56,001 bases of DNA from a virus. The position numbers were made by a program, and so were the translations under genes. This document shows positions 19,150-28,500 of the stretch, piece after piece. A model generated the notes under the pieces. The model saw nothing but the letters and a program-made list of their open reading frames with translations. It was not told the origin of the DNA and did no database searches. The stretch covers positions 1-56,001 of IMG/VR virus record IMGVR_UViG_3300037584_004279; one strand, written 5' to 3'. Every line of letters starts with the position of its first letter. Position 1 is the first letter of the stretch.

Positions 19150-21567
19150 ATGACACCAAACATAACAATATTTCAAAATATAAAAGAGACAGACACTCCA
19201 TTTCATAGGACAATGGATAGTATTTTAGAGAGAATCAAACACGGAGCAAGCAAAGAACTTGTCAAAAGTATCCGCCTCGAAAAGAGAAAAGATGAGAGAA
19301 ATGAAATGAAGAAAAACTTACCCGCTATTTGCTTTTCAGGAATATTTACTAAAAGAAACGATAGTTCGATACAGCATCATTCAGGTTTTATTTGTTTGGA
19401 CTTTGATGGATATGAAAAAAACAAAGAGTTATTACAGGACAAAGAACAACTAACCAAAAATCCTTATGTGTATTCGGTGTTTATATCTCCTTCGGGAAAA
19501 GGACTTAAGGTATTGGTAAAGATACCGCAAGATGTAGATAATCATGTGAAGTATTTTAATTCATTGCAATCTCATTTTGACAACCCACACTTTGACCCGA
19601 CTTGTAAAAATGTATCAAGAGTTTGTTATGAAAGCTACGACCCATTGCTTTACATTAATGAAAACTCAAGTGTTTGGGATAAGATTGAAGAGAAAGATTA
19701 TGAAGAGAAACATATAATTAAAGATTTACCAACCATTCCAATTACAGATGAAAACAAGATTGTAGATATACTTTTAATTTGGTGGAAGAAAAAATACCCT
19801 ATGATAGAAGGGCAAAGAAACAATAATTGTTTCGTTTTAGCTAGTGCTTTTAACGACTTTGGGATAAATAAATCATTAGCAGGCTATGTTCTTTCAAACT
19901 ATAAGACCAAAGATTTTAACGAGGCAGAGATAACACGAACAATTGATTCGGCCTACTCAAACACGGCAAATTTTGGTACGAAATACTATGAGGACGAGGA
20001 CAGATTGAACAACATAAAAGTAAAATTGAAACGAGGCTCTTCTAAAAACGAAATCAAACAACAACTACAAGATGAAGAGGTTGAAGACAGAACTATTGAT
20101 TCAGTTTTAAAAAGATTAGATGAAGAAAATCAAGAGGAAAAATTTTGGAGCAAAACAGATAAAGGGGTAATTAAAATTATACATATACTTTTCAAACATT
20201 TTTTAGAGGACAACGGGTTTTATAAGTATTGCCCCGAAGGAGGAAAGAACTATGTGTTCGTGAAAGTTACCAACAACTTAATAGACCACACTGACGAAAA
20301 ACAAATAAAGGATTTTATTTTAAACCACTTGATTGAAGATGACGATATGTCTATCTATAATTATTTTGCAGACAATACTCGTTTTTTTAAAGAGGAGTTT
20401 TTGTCTATGCTATCAACCATAGATATTTATTTTATTGAAGACACTAAAGAAACTTCTTACTTGTATTATAAAAATTGTGCAGTAAAAATTACCAAGAACG
20501 AAATAGTGCCCATAGATTATTTAGATTTAGGAGGATATGTTTGGAAAGACCATGTGATAAATAGAAACTTTAATTTGTGTGGAGTGCAAGAGGACGGTTA
20601 CTACCAAACTTTTATCAAAAACATATGTGGTCAAGAAGAAAGCAGAGTGTCGTCAATGGAATCTACTATTGGTTTTCTAATGCATGGCTACAAAAATTTA
20701 TCTTACTGTCCCGCAGTAATTTTAAATGATGAGGTAATATCAGATAACCCAGAGGGTGGTACAGGAAAGGGATTATTTATGACCGCTTTAGCTCATATGA
20801 AAAAAATTGTTACAATTGACGGGAAGTCTTTTATGTTTGAAAGGTCTTTTGCCTATCAACTTGTGTCGGCAGACACGCAGATACTTGTGTTTGATGATGT
20901 TAAAAAATATTTTGACTTTGAAAGATTGTTCTCAGTCGTTACAGAAGGACTTACATTGGAAAAGAAAAACAAAGACGCAATTAAGATACCTTTCAGCAAG
21001 TCGCCCAAGATAGCAATTACCACAAACTATGCTATTAAAGGTGCGGGAAATTCCTTTGCAAGAAGAAAGTGGGAGCTCGAACTTCATCAGCATTATAATA
21101 AAAACTTTACACCACTTGATGAATTTGGCAAGCTGATGTTTGGAGATTGGAATGATGATGAGTGGTGCGATTTTGACAACTACATGATAAGGTGTTTGCA
21201 AGATTATTTGACAAACGGGCTGGTTGAAAGCAAGTTTGTAAACTTAAAAATAAGACAACTATCAGCAGAAACCTGTCACGATTTTATAGAGTGGTGTGGA
21301 TTGATAAATGGAAACCAACCAAATACAGCATTGGTGGTAGACCATAGAATACATTTTCAAGATTGTTATTTTAATTTTATAGACGAATACCCAGACTACG
21401 GGCCAAGAGCAAAAATGTCTATTAGTAGAATTAGATTTAATAAGTGGATGGTTTCTTATGCGAGGTATAAAACAGGTGTAACCCCAGAGGAGGGAAGAGA
21501 CCAAAAGGGAAAGTGGATGAGAATGAAAAGATTAGATGAAATAAATTATCAAAGAAAGCTTTTATGA
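19150..21567 (+). CDS. primase-helicase: VirE-N/BT4734-like primase domain plus SF3/VapE-like helicase (805 aa)
   Basis: Residues about 55-180 resemble the BT4734/VirE N-terminal primase-type domain: LPAICFSGIF, GFICLDFDGYEKN (the acidic pair in a hydrophobic strand), YSVFISPSGKGLKVLVKIP and NVSRVCYESYDP. A linker with a primase C-terminal-like helical section follows. The helicase has Walker A NPEGGTGKGLFM (about 532-543), Walker B TQILVFDDVKKYF (576-588) and a sensor KIAITTNYAIKGAGNSFARR. It would unwind and prime phage DNA for host polymerase, as no phage polymerase is present. It starts a second early transcript and overlaps the next gene by four bases. Confidence 0.85.
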   Translation: MTPNITIFQNIKETDTPFHRTMDSILERIKHGASKELVKSIRLEKRKDERNEMKKNLPAICFSGIFTKRNDSSIQHHSGFICLDFDGYEKNKELLQDKEQLTKNPYVYSVFISPSGKGLKVLVKIPQDVDNHVKYFNSLQSHFDNPHFDPTCKNVSRVCYESYDPLLYINENSSVWDKIEEKDYEEKHIIKDLPTIPITDENKIVDILLIWWKKKYPMIEGQRNNNCFVLASAFNDFGINKSLAGYVLSNYKTKDFNEAEITRTIDSAYSNTANFGTKYYEDEDRLNNIKVKLKRGSSKNEIKQQLQDEEVEDRTIDSVLKRLDEENQEEKFWSKTDKGVIKIIHILFKHFLEDNGFYKYCPEGGKNYVFVKVTNNLIDHTDEKQIKDFILNHLIEDDDMSIYNYFADNTRFFKEEFLSMLSTIDIYFIEDTKETSYLYYKNCAVKITKNEIVPIDYLDLGGYVWKDHVINRNFNLCGVQEDGYYQTFIKNICGQEESRVSSMESTIGFLMHGYKNLSYCPAVILNDEVISDNPEGGTGKGLFMTALAHMKKIVTIDGKSFMFERSFAYQLVSADTQILVFDDVKKYFDFERLFSVVTEGLTLEKKNKDAIKIPFSKSPKIAITTNYAIKGAGNSFARRKWELELHQHYNKNFTPLDEFGKLMFGDWNDDEWCDFDNYMIRCLQDYLTNGLVESKFVNLKIRQLSAETCHDFIEWCGLINGNQPNTALVVDHRIHFQDCYFNFIDEYPDYGPRAKMSISRIRFNKWMVSYARYKTGVTPEEGRDQKGKWMRMKRLDEINYQRKLL

Positions 21568-21797
21568 CAACGGAAGAACAAATAGATTTAGCTCACAGGA
21601 ACTCTTACTATATAATTATAAATAAAGTCCCAGTTGAAGATATAATTATGTCTATCTATCCATATGTAATGCATAATCCAGGTGAGAAAATCAAAAAAAA
21701 AACCGTAGTCAATCTTTTAAATTATTTTGAAAACATGGAGGAATATGAAAAATGTAAAAAAATTAAAAAACACATTGATGATAAATTCAAACAATAA
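21564..21797 (+). CDS. unknown small protein (77 aa)
   Basis: A 77-residue helical, charged protein (MTTEEQIDLAHRNSYYIIIN, then MSIYPYVMHNPGEKIKKKTV) coupled by ATGA to the primase-helicase. The NPGEKIKKKTVVNLLNYFENMEEYEKCKKI region could be a small binding module. No family recognised. Confidence 0.6.
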   Translation: MTTEEQIDLAHRNSYYIIINKVPVEDIIMSIYPYVMHNPGEKIKKKTVVNLLNYFENMEEYEKCKKIKKHIDDKFKQ

Positions 21798-21963
21798 AAA
21801 AAAGAATTACTTAGAATATCTAAATGAAAATTATTTTAAAGAAAAAGGGTTTGTTCAAGTAAAAAGTAAATTAAATGAGTTAGAAATAGACCCTAAACTT
21901 TACCACAAAACATTGCCCACAAAAGTTGCGTTTCGTAGTGTGTGGGATTATTTTAAAACATGA
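21778..21963 (+). CDS. unknown small protein (61 aa)
   Basis: Start chosen at ATG 21778 to limit overlap with the previous gene; ATG 21745 or 21727 would add residues. The product contains NYLEYLNENYFKEKGFVQVK and ends LPTKVAFRSVWDYFKT. Its TGA overlaps the ATG of the SF2 helicase (21960-21963). No family recognised. Confidence 0.5.
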   Translation: MINSNNKKKNYLEYLNENYFKEKGFVQVKSKLNELEIDPKLYHKTLPTKVAFRSVWDYFKT

Positions 21964-23192
21964 TAAAACTTAGACCATATCAAAAAAAAATTGTAACACA
22001 GGGCGTAGACCTTGTAACACGCTATGGTTTTTGTTATTTAGCAATGGAAGTTAGGACTGGTAAAACTCTTACCAGCCTTAGCATCTGCCAGCGTTTGAAG
22101 GTTGTTAACGCTTTATTTATTACTAAAAAGAAAGCCATATCAAGTATAGAATCGGATATGCAAAAACTCGGGGAACCGTTTAAGTTAACGGTAATTAATT
22201 ATGAGTCGCTTCACAAGGTAGATTTAGTTAATATTGATGTGATTATTTGTGATGAAGCTCACGGAATGGGAGCGTTCCCTAAGCCAAGTAAACGAGCTTT
22301 ACAAGTAAAAAAGTTAATTGAAAAAAACAAACCCTATGTTATGTTGTTGTCAGGCACACCAACCCCAGAATCTTATTGCCAAATGTATCATCAGGTTTAT
22401 GGGATACCTAACAACCCTTATAAAAAATACAAAAACTTCTATAGGTTTTGCGATGATTATGTAAATGTAAAAGAAAGAATTATAAACTCACTTAGAATTA
22501 GGGACTACAGCAATGGGCTACTTACAATACTTGACGAAATGAAACCCTACACAATAAGCTACTCTCAAAAAGAAGCGGGGTTTGTAGTTAAAACTGAAGA
22601 AAAAATATTAGAGGTACAAATGAAACCTGAAACTTACAATCTTGCCACAAGATTAAAAAAAGATTTAGTCGTGCAAGGGAAAGAAGAAGTTATATTGGCA
22701 GACACGCCCGTCAAACTTATGCAGAAGCTTCACCAGATATATAGCGGAACTATCATATTTGAAAGCGGAAACTCTATGGTTGTGGATAACAGCAAGGCAG
22801 AGTTTATAAAAAGAAAGTTTAAAAATAAAAAGATTGCTATATTTTATAAGTTTAAAAAAGAACTAGATGTCTTGAAAGAAACTTTTTTAGAATCAATAAC
22901 TACAGACATCGGTGTCTTTAAAGACACTAATAAAAATATAGCCCTACAAATTGTTTCAGGAAGAGAAGGAATAAGCTTGCGCCATGCAGAAGCTCTGGTG
23001 TATTTTAATATTGATTTTTCGGCAACAAGTTATTGGCAAAGCAGGGATAGAATGACAACCAAAAACAGAATGTATAATAAAATTTATTGGGTATTTTCAA
23101 ACAAGGGTATAGAAAAAAAAATTTATAAAGCAGTAGTAAAGAAGAAAGATTATACATTAAAACACTTCAAAAGGGATTTGCTATCTTTGTAA
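21960..23192 (+). CDS. SF2 helicase, SNF2/DEAH-type (410 aa)
   Basis: Motifs in order: LRPYQKKIV (Q-like), Walker A AMEVRTGKTLTSL (residues 28-40), Ia LFITKKKAISSI, motif II VIICDEAHGMG (DEAH, about 95-105), motif III LLSGTPTPESY, motif V IVSGREGISLRHAEALVYFN, and motif VI SYWQSRDRMTTKNR. Length is typical of compact phage SF2 helicases. It may act in recombination-dependent replication or replisome repair. Codons around residue 320 contain a perfect copy of the dispersed palindrome (GVFKDT), in a loop between motifs. Confidence 0.9.
   Translation: MIKLRPYQKKIVTQGVDLVTRYGFCYLAMEVRTGKTLTSLSICQRLKVVNALFITKKKAISSIESDMQKLGEPFKLTVINYESLHKVDLVNIDVIICDEAHGMGAFPKPSKRALQVKKLIEKNKPYVMLLSGTPTPESYCQMYHQVYGIPNNPYKKYKNFYRFCDDYVNVKERIINSLRIRDYSNGLLTILDEMKPYTISYSQKEAGFVVKTEEKILEVQMKPETYNLATRLKKDLVVQGKEEVILADTPVKLMQKLHQIYSGTIIFESGNSMVVDNSKAEFIKRKFKNKKIAIFYKFKKELDVLKETFLESITTDIGVFKDTNKNIALQIVSGREGISLRHAEALVYFNIDFSATSYWQSRDRMTTKNRMYNKIYWVFSNKGIEKKIYKAVVKKKDYTLKHFKRDLLSL
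22912..22927. repeat. dispersed palindrome copy 5, inside the SF2 helicase gene
   Basis: GTGTCTTTAAAGACAC in frame as VFKDT, the same frame and peptide as copy 4. Confidence 0.85.
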
Positions 23193-23201
23193 AAAGAGGT
23201 T

Positions 23202-23441
23202 TTGACAGAACAACAAATACAGAAGAAAAGAATTAAGGAGCTTGAGGAAAAAGGTTACTATGTTATAAAACTTATAAAAACAAATAAAAACGGGATACCA
23301 GATTTAATTGCTATACCTCCTGGTTCCGATGTTTTGTTTAGTGAAATAAAAACAAAAAAAGGCAGGGTTTCAAAACTACAAGAATACAGATTAGAAGAAT
23401 TAAAAAAATATGCAAAGGTCGAAATACACAAAGAGAAATGA
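23202..23441 (+). CDS. VRR-NUC domain nuclease (79 aa)
   Basis: TTG start at 23202, nine bases after the helicase stop and preceded by AAAGAGG. The core EKGYYVIKLIKTNKNGIPDL matches VRR-NUC: catalytic D in the GIPDLIAIP element, then LFSEIKTKKGRVSKLQEYRL with the E.K pair and the conserved Q. Stand-alone VRR-NUC proteins occur beside helicases in phages and resolve branched DNA. Full length for the phage version. Confidence 0.85.
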   Translation: MTEQQIQKKRIKELEEKGYYVIKLIKTNKNGIPDLIAIPPGSDVLFSEIKTKKGRVSKLQEYRLEELKKYAKVEIHKEK

Positions 23442-23784
23442 AGACTACGAAGTGGATGATTACTTTGTGGAAAAAATAAGAGAATTACCAGTAAAACTAG
23501 GACTAGATATAGCGCAACAAATTGACCGTGAAATTGAAGAGTTGCCAGAAGCAAATGGGTGGTCTCAAAGATTAGCTGGGGTTTCTAACGCACTTGACAG
23601 CCCTTATTTTTTTATTGTTGAGTTTTTAAAACAAATAGAAGAAAACCCTGTGTTTTTAGATTGCGAAGAAATAAATTCTGATGAATATTTAGATTATTAT
23701 ATTGAAAATAAAATCTTAAAGACAAAAAACAAACCAAAAGAACAGGCTAAAACAAAAAAAATAGCACCGAATTTTGATGTATAA
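23410..23784 (+). CDS. unknown acidic protein (124 aa)
   Basis: Starts at ATG 23410 inside the VRR-NUC 3' end (32-base overlap). A 124-residue acidic protein with KIRELPVKLGLDIAQQIDRE, a DSPYFFIVEFLKQIEENPVF segment and a basic C-terminal tail (KTKNKPKEQAKTKKI). No family recognised; possibly a nuclease partner given the tight overlap. The following 116 bases contain no gene. Confidence 0.6.
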   Translation: MQRSKYTKRNEDYEVDDYFVEKIRELPVKLGLDIAQQIDREIEELPEANGWSQRLAGVSNALDSPYFFIVEFLKQIEENPVFLDCEEINSDEYLDYYIENKILKTKNKPKEQAKTKKIAPNFDV

Positions 23785-23900
23785 ATATCTAAAACAAGTG
23801 TTTTGTCAAGAAATGGTAATAAAAATTACGAAAATTTGTTTAAATTTATAAAAACAGAAGGCGCAGAGTTATTGGTGCCATCGTAATAAATTTAAAAATC

Positions 23901-24050
23901 ATGTCGATAAGTAATTCAATATTTGAAGCGCATAGAAAAAAAGAAAGAACAAAAAAACAACTATTATCAACAAATGATACAATGCCTATTTCTAACGAAA
24001 TATTTGAAAGATATAGGATAGAACAAAAACTGAAAAAATCAGTGGAATAA
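23901..24050 (+). CDS. tiny protein with internal repeat (49 aa)
   Basis: A 49-codon ORF. The motif (P)ISN(S/E)IFE..R occurs twice: SISNSIFEAHRKKER at the N-terminus and PISNEIFERYRIEQK near the C-terminus, so it is two copies of a short helix. Small and charged; no family recognised. It ends three bases before the next gene. Confidence 0.55.
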   Translation: MSISNSIFEAHRKKERTKKQLLSTNDTMPISNEIFERYRIEQKLKKSVE

Positions 24051-24053
24051 ATA

Positions 24054-24245
24054 ATGGCTAGAATATCTGCTATTGATAATGAACGGGTAAAACACGTCAA
24101 TTTTGTGATGGACGAACTATACACCCTTAACTCGGATTTGTATGAGGCATTGATAGACAGAGAAGATGTTGATACCAAAAAAACCATCAAAAAAATCATG
24201 GACAAATTAAAAACAGTAAATGAGTCCTTTGAAGAAGACTTGTAA
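24054..24245 (+). CDS. unknown small protein (63 aa)
   Basis: A 63-residue acidic helical protein beginning MARISAIDNERVKHVNFVMD and ending KLKTVNESFEEDL. It overlaps the HNH endonuclease start by 26 bases. No family recognised. Confidence 0.6.
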   Translation: MARISAIDNERVKHVNFVMDELYTLNSDLYEALIDREDVDTKKTIKKIMDKLKTVNESFEEDL

Positions 24246-24621
24246 GCATTGTGAAAAATCTAAACCAGTAAAAGATTTTTTTTCAGCTGGAAGAAGAAAA
24301 GACGGCACCGTAATACCTCGTCTTAAATGTAAGGTTTGCTATAATCTTGTAAAAAGAAAAAGAAAAAAAAGAATAAGAGAGTGGTTGTATGATATAAAAA
24401 AAGAAATGCATTGCAACATATGTGGCTATTCTCAGGAAACTCATGAAAATTTTAAAACCAACGCCTTAGAGTTTCATCATATAAATAACGACAAATCTTT
24501 TTCTATAGGGGATGCGTTATGCCAGGGCTTAGGAAAAGAAACAATCTTAAAGGAAATAGAAAAATGCGTGGTGTTATGTGCAAGATGCCACGCTGAAATA
24601 CATAGCTTTGACTCTAATTAG
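24220..24621 (+). CDS. HNH endonuclease with zinc ribbon (133 aa)
   Basis: The N-terminal CKHCEKSKPVKDFF and LKCKVC cysteine pairs form a zinc ribbon typical of phage HNH enzymes. The nuclease core carries CNICGY, ALEFHHINNDKSFSIGD (catalytic H-H-N) and KCVVLCARCHAEIH. It may be a free-standing homing-type nuclease or part of DNA packaging/recombination. Flanking genes overlap it on both sides, which argues for an integrated gene rather than a recent homing insertion. Confidence 0.85.
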   Translation: MSPLKKTCKHCEKSKPVKDFFSAGRRKDGTVIPRLKCKVCYNLVKRKRKKRIREWLYDIKKEMHCNICGYSQETHENFKTNALEFHHINNDKSFSIGDALCQGLGKETILKEIEKCVVLCARCHAEIHSFDSN

Positions 24622-25003
24622 AAACACAAATCAAGTAAAACAATCCATAGATTTTGCAGGCGTAGAATCAGGTAATGTGCACCCCACAGATATAGATGCG
24701 GTTTTGGAATTTGACAATAAAATATTAATTTTGATAGAGGTTAAGCGCAAAGGAAATGATTTGCCTTTAGGTCAAAGACTATTACTAGAAAGGCTTACCG
24801 ACTCGTGGCATACGGGGAAATCAATATCTTTATTGGTAGAGCATACTTTTAAAAATGACCACAAGGATATACCGTTGGCTGAGTGTTATGTTACAAAAGC
24901 TTATTACAAAAACAAATGGACAAAAAAAACCAAACCATTACTAGAAACACTAAAAGATATAGCAGATAAATGGGACATCAAAAAATTAAAGAACTTGCCA
25001 TAA
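24578..25003 (+). CDS. PD-(D/E)XK-like nuclease candidate (131-141 aa)
   Basis: The region DIDAVLEFDNKILILIEVKR (residues about 38-57) shows a D-(X)n-E-V-K signature with flanking strands, then LPLGQRLLLERL, as in PD-(D/E)XK nucleases. The ATG at 24578 gives 141 residues but a 44-base overlap with the HNH gene; a TTG at 24608 is an alternative start giving 131 residues. No closer assignment possible by eye. Confidence 0.6.
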   Translation: MQDATLKYIALTLIRNTNQVKQSIDFAGVESGNVHPTDIDAVLEFDNKILILIEVKRKGNDLPLGQRLLLERLTDSWHTGKSISLLVEHTFKNDHKDIPLAECYVTKAYYKNKWTKKTKPLLETLKDIADKWDIKKLKNLP

Positions 25004-25338
25004 AAAAATTTGTAGATAGGTTTAAGGGCTCTTACAAAAAAATGGGCATTAATGATGTAGACTATCGTGTTTTTGATGCATCAAAAAATCTTATATCTTA
25101 CGCTGAAGTTGTTGTTATAAACAAAACAATCAATACCGCATATCCACTAGAGGTAAAAGCCAACAACGTGGTTAGAGTTTGTAACAAAAGATTAAACCCA
25201 GTGGTTTTGTGGGCCTGTGTTGATGGGTTAATATATGGTAAACCCCATGAAATTATAGGTCAAGTTTCTTGGAAAGACAATGAGCTTATATTGACTTATC
25301 CAAAACAAAAAACATTAAAATATTTGAAGTATTATTAA
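24970..25338 (+). CDS. nuclease-like protein of unknown type (122 aa)
   Basis: A 122-residue protein coupled to the preceding gene (34-base overlap). The strand-rich middle YAEVVVINKTINTAYPLEVK contains an E-V-K that could be catalytic, with D40-region acidic residues upstream (INDVDYRVFDAS), and PVVLWACVDGLIYGK follows. This resembles a second small PD-(D/E)XK-type fold, unproven. Its TAA shares bases with the stop of the convergent minus-strand gene at 25335. Confidence 0.5.
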   Translation: MGHQKIKELAIKKFVDRFKGSYKKMGINDVDYRVFDASKNLISYAEVVVINKTINTAYPLEVKANNVVRVCNKRLNPVVLWACVDGLIYGKPHEIIGQVSWKDNELILTYPKQKTLKYLKYY

Positions 25339-25499
25339 CCAAGCCTTCTTTTTCGAGGGCGTAATCCTTTAGGCTTCCTTGGCTTTCTGCGTTTCTTTTT
25401 AAACCCATCAGTTGCATAATACAGCCTCACTTGTGCGTCAGTAAATATTCTACCGCTTGGGCTTTGGTTTCGGTTCTTTCCTATTTTTTTAAAGGGCAT
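25335..25499 (-). CDS. small highly basic protein (54 aa)
   Basis: A 54-codon ORF, MPFKKIGKNRNQSPSGRIFT..., with an Arg/Lys-rich tail (KKKRRKPRKPKGLRPRKRRL). Very strongly basic. It begins two bases after the stop of the 2161-residue virion protein, so it is the last gene of the late transcript, and its stop interlocks with the convergent plus-strand stop (TTAA at 25335-25338). Possibly a DNA-binding packaged peptide; function unknown. Confidence 0.65.
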   Translation of the reverse strand: MPFKKIGKNRNQSPSGRIFTDAQVRLYYATDGFKKKRRKPRKPKGLRPRKRRLG

Positions 25500-25501
25500 A
25501 A

Positions 25502-28500
25502 TTATTTTGTTGCTTCTCTTATTTCTTTTCTAAGAGCTTTTTTTTCTTTTTCTATGTCTTCTAGTGCACCACCTTTACCATACAAATCTTCATACAAGTC
25601 AGGTAGAAGTTTTTTCATATCTGTTTTAGACATGGGTTTTCTTTTCTTAGGAGCATCTTGGTCTGGTCCTTCAATCTGATATTCAGAGTAGTTTAATAAT
25701 CTTAAAATATCTTTACCAACATCTCCGTCTTTACCTAAGTTTTCCATATTCTTAACAAACTTTTGTATTTGTATAGCGGGAATACCAGGGATAGATGCTA
25801 CTTCTGCAAGTAGTCTTTCTAATGCTTCTTGTTTTTTAATTGGGTCCTTAGTCTTTTCCCATCTATCATAAAGCTGCCATACTCTTGAGGTTACCATCAA
25901 CGGAGCAATATTTCTGAAATTTTTCCCCGCATAAGGCTTTCCTTGAACCTTATCCGCAAGATTATTAATAAGCTCTCCCATTATAAACAGTGCGTTTAGG
26001 TTTCCTATAAGTGCTGCTCTTATTAAATCTTCATCATCATCATCTCTAAAACCTCTCAGTATTCCTGGAAGCCCTAGTGCTACATATTGAAATAAAACAG
26101 GAGCAAATAAATGATAAGTAAGTAATGTTCTGAAATTTTCAGTCAAATTACCCTTACCTACTTTGCTATCCCAAGCTTTTGCTTTTCTGTATAAGTTTCT
26201 AGCACCTTGAATTTCTTTTCTTAAATACTGTTTTGGCGTAGTTAAGAACATATTCATACCTCTTACCCATGCAGAGCCTGTTTGGAAATAGTCTTTGTCT
26301 TGCAAGTCTTGAGACTGCTGAGTTCTTTTAGTATCTCTTTCAAATTTTTTAATTGCAATCTTAATAGCTTCTTTTTCTGTTTTTCCTTCTTTTAACGCTT
26401 GCTTTTTGTAATATATATAGTTAGGCATTCCTCCTAAGAAAATTGCCGCTCTATCACCAAATTTAGTAGGGTACATTACAAAGTTTACAAAATTATCATA
26501 ATATCTACCGCCTACAAACTTTACCATCTTTTTATCAGAATAAGCCTCAATAATTCTAGTGATAGATACTCTGTTTCTGTCTGTCATATAGGTAGAATTT
26601 TCACTTATTTCTTTCCAAGTTTTTCTTATTTTAGGAATATTTGTTAAACCATGCTTCAACCAATTTACATAACCTATATCATTCGCATAAGTTATCATAG
26701 AGGTAAGCTGCTTTAAAGTAATGGTTGGGTTGGCACCAATTCTTCCTACTAAGAAAAAGTTATTTAAAGTATTTATAAATGAATCAGCTACATTTGTCCT
26801 TACACCTTTGTTTGCAATTTTTCCAATCATGTTATCAATAAGCTCATTAACATAATCACCATGGATATTAGATATAGCGTCTTTAACTGCTGGTTCAGAA
26901 AACATTTTATTAATATCTCTAATTGTTTCACCATACGCAGCAAAGTATTCCATGTCTCTTAAATAAGTAGCCATAACATCTACAGCATTCATTATTTTAA
27001 TCTCTGCATTAGTATCTGTTCTAGCTTTTGTAGAGCTTGACCCTACAGAGTTGTTTATTGAAAAAGGATTTCCTAACATATCTGGTGGCTCACGCTCAAT
27101 ATTTTCCCTATATATCATACCAGAATAAAATTCATTATACGGCATATCCGTTCTAAACAAAGCTTTGTATGTTTTGTTATAGTGATTGTACAATGACGGA
27201 TAAAAATCATTCACTAACCAATCAGCAAATTGTTTTGCTTTGGGGTCAAGCTTATTTTCTATTTCATTTAAAATTCTTTTATAGTCTGGACCAAATGTTT
27301 TTTCAAAAGCTGCATCATTTGCTGGGTCTTTAGCAAGATTATATACATAAATTATTTGATTTTGAGATAAAAATTTTAAATTCAAATCTTTTGCTTTATC
27401 TAGCTTTGCTTTATTTTCTTTTGTTGGGTTAGATTCGTAATCTTTATATGCTTGGTTGTAAGCTTTTTCGTTTCTAATATATGTTGGTTCGTTAGGTAAA
27501 TTATTGTTTTTTCTAACCTCGCTTCTCCATTTTTTACCATACAATTTTTCAAAAAAATTAGCAAGAGTTAACTCATTCTGAATAGTTCTTTCTTTGAATA
27601 TAATACTAGATTCATCCACTCTTTCTGTAACCATTTCTTGCAATATACCTCCAAACATATCACCAGGAGTTTTTGAAATTAAATCCATCAATCCATCTAA
27701 CGCTTCTGCTTGATTAAAAAAAGCTTTGATTTTAGTATTGATTGTAGTAAAGAATTTTTTAATAACATTTTGTGTTTGTTCTTTTCTCTTTTTTAAATCT
27801 TTTACATCTTTAAGCTCTAATCTTAATTCTTGTTTAGCCTGAGGGTCAGAAAAATCTATTTTTTTTCCTGTTATTTGTCTAAAAACAATACCAATAGCTC
27901 CCGCATATTTTTTTGAAGCCTGAGTAAGTTCTTCTTTTAATTCAGACCTTCCTTCTTCTATCATTTGCTCAAGAGGTGTTGCTGCATTTGACAATGCTTT
28001 TGTTTTATTGATGTCATTATTTTCCATCAACAAAGAATTATTTAAATTGAGAAGTATTGTTAAATCAACCATTTCATTTAAGTCTGAATCTGTTTTAACA
28101 GTTTTTGCGTCTAACTCATTAATTCTTTCTAGCAGTTCTTTATTTGTGTTAAACACTACACCAACATCAACCCCTGGTTTTAAACGCCTAGAATTTATGC
28201 TTGCAATTCTTTTTCTCATTTCATTATCAATACCTTTAGCTTTGACTTTACCGCCTTCTGTTTTTTGATACTTGTCTGTAAGAATATTATTGATTTGTTT
28301 TTCTAATTTTACATTTACCTTTTGGTTTACTACTTGTTGTATTTCTTTAAATATTTTATCAATATTATTTTCATTAGCTCTTTGTACTTTTCTGGTTATC
28401 TTTAAAACCTCTGGCTTGCTGTATACATCTGCTGGTAAAGATTCTTTTAAGAATTTTATAACAGCTTTTTTTGCGTCTTGTAAAGCTTTTCTTCCTTGTG

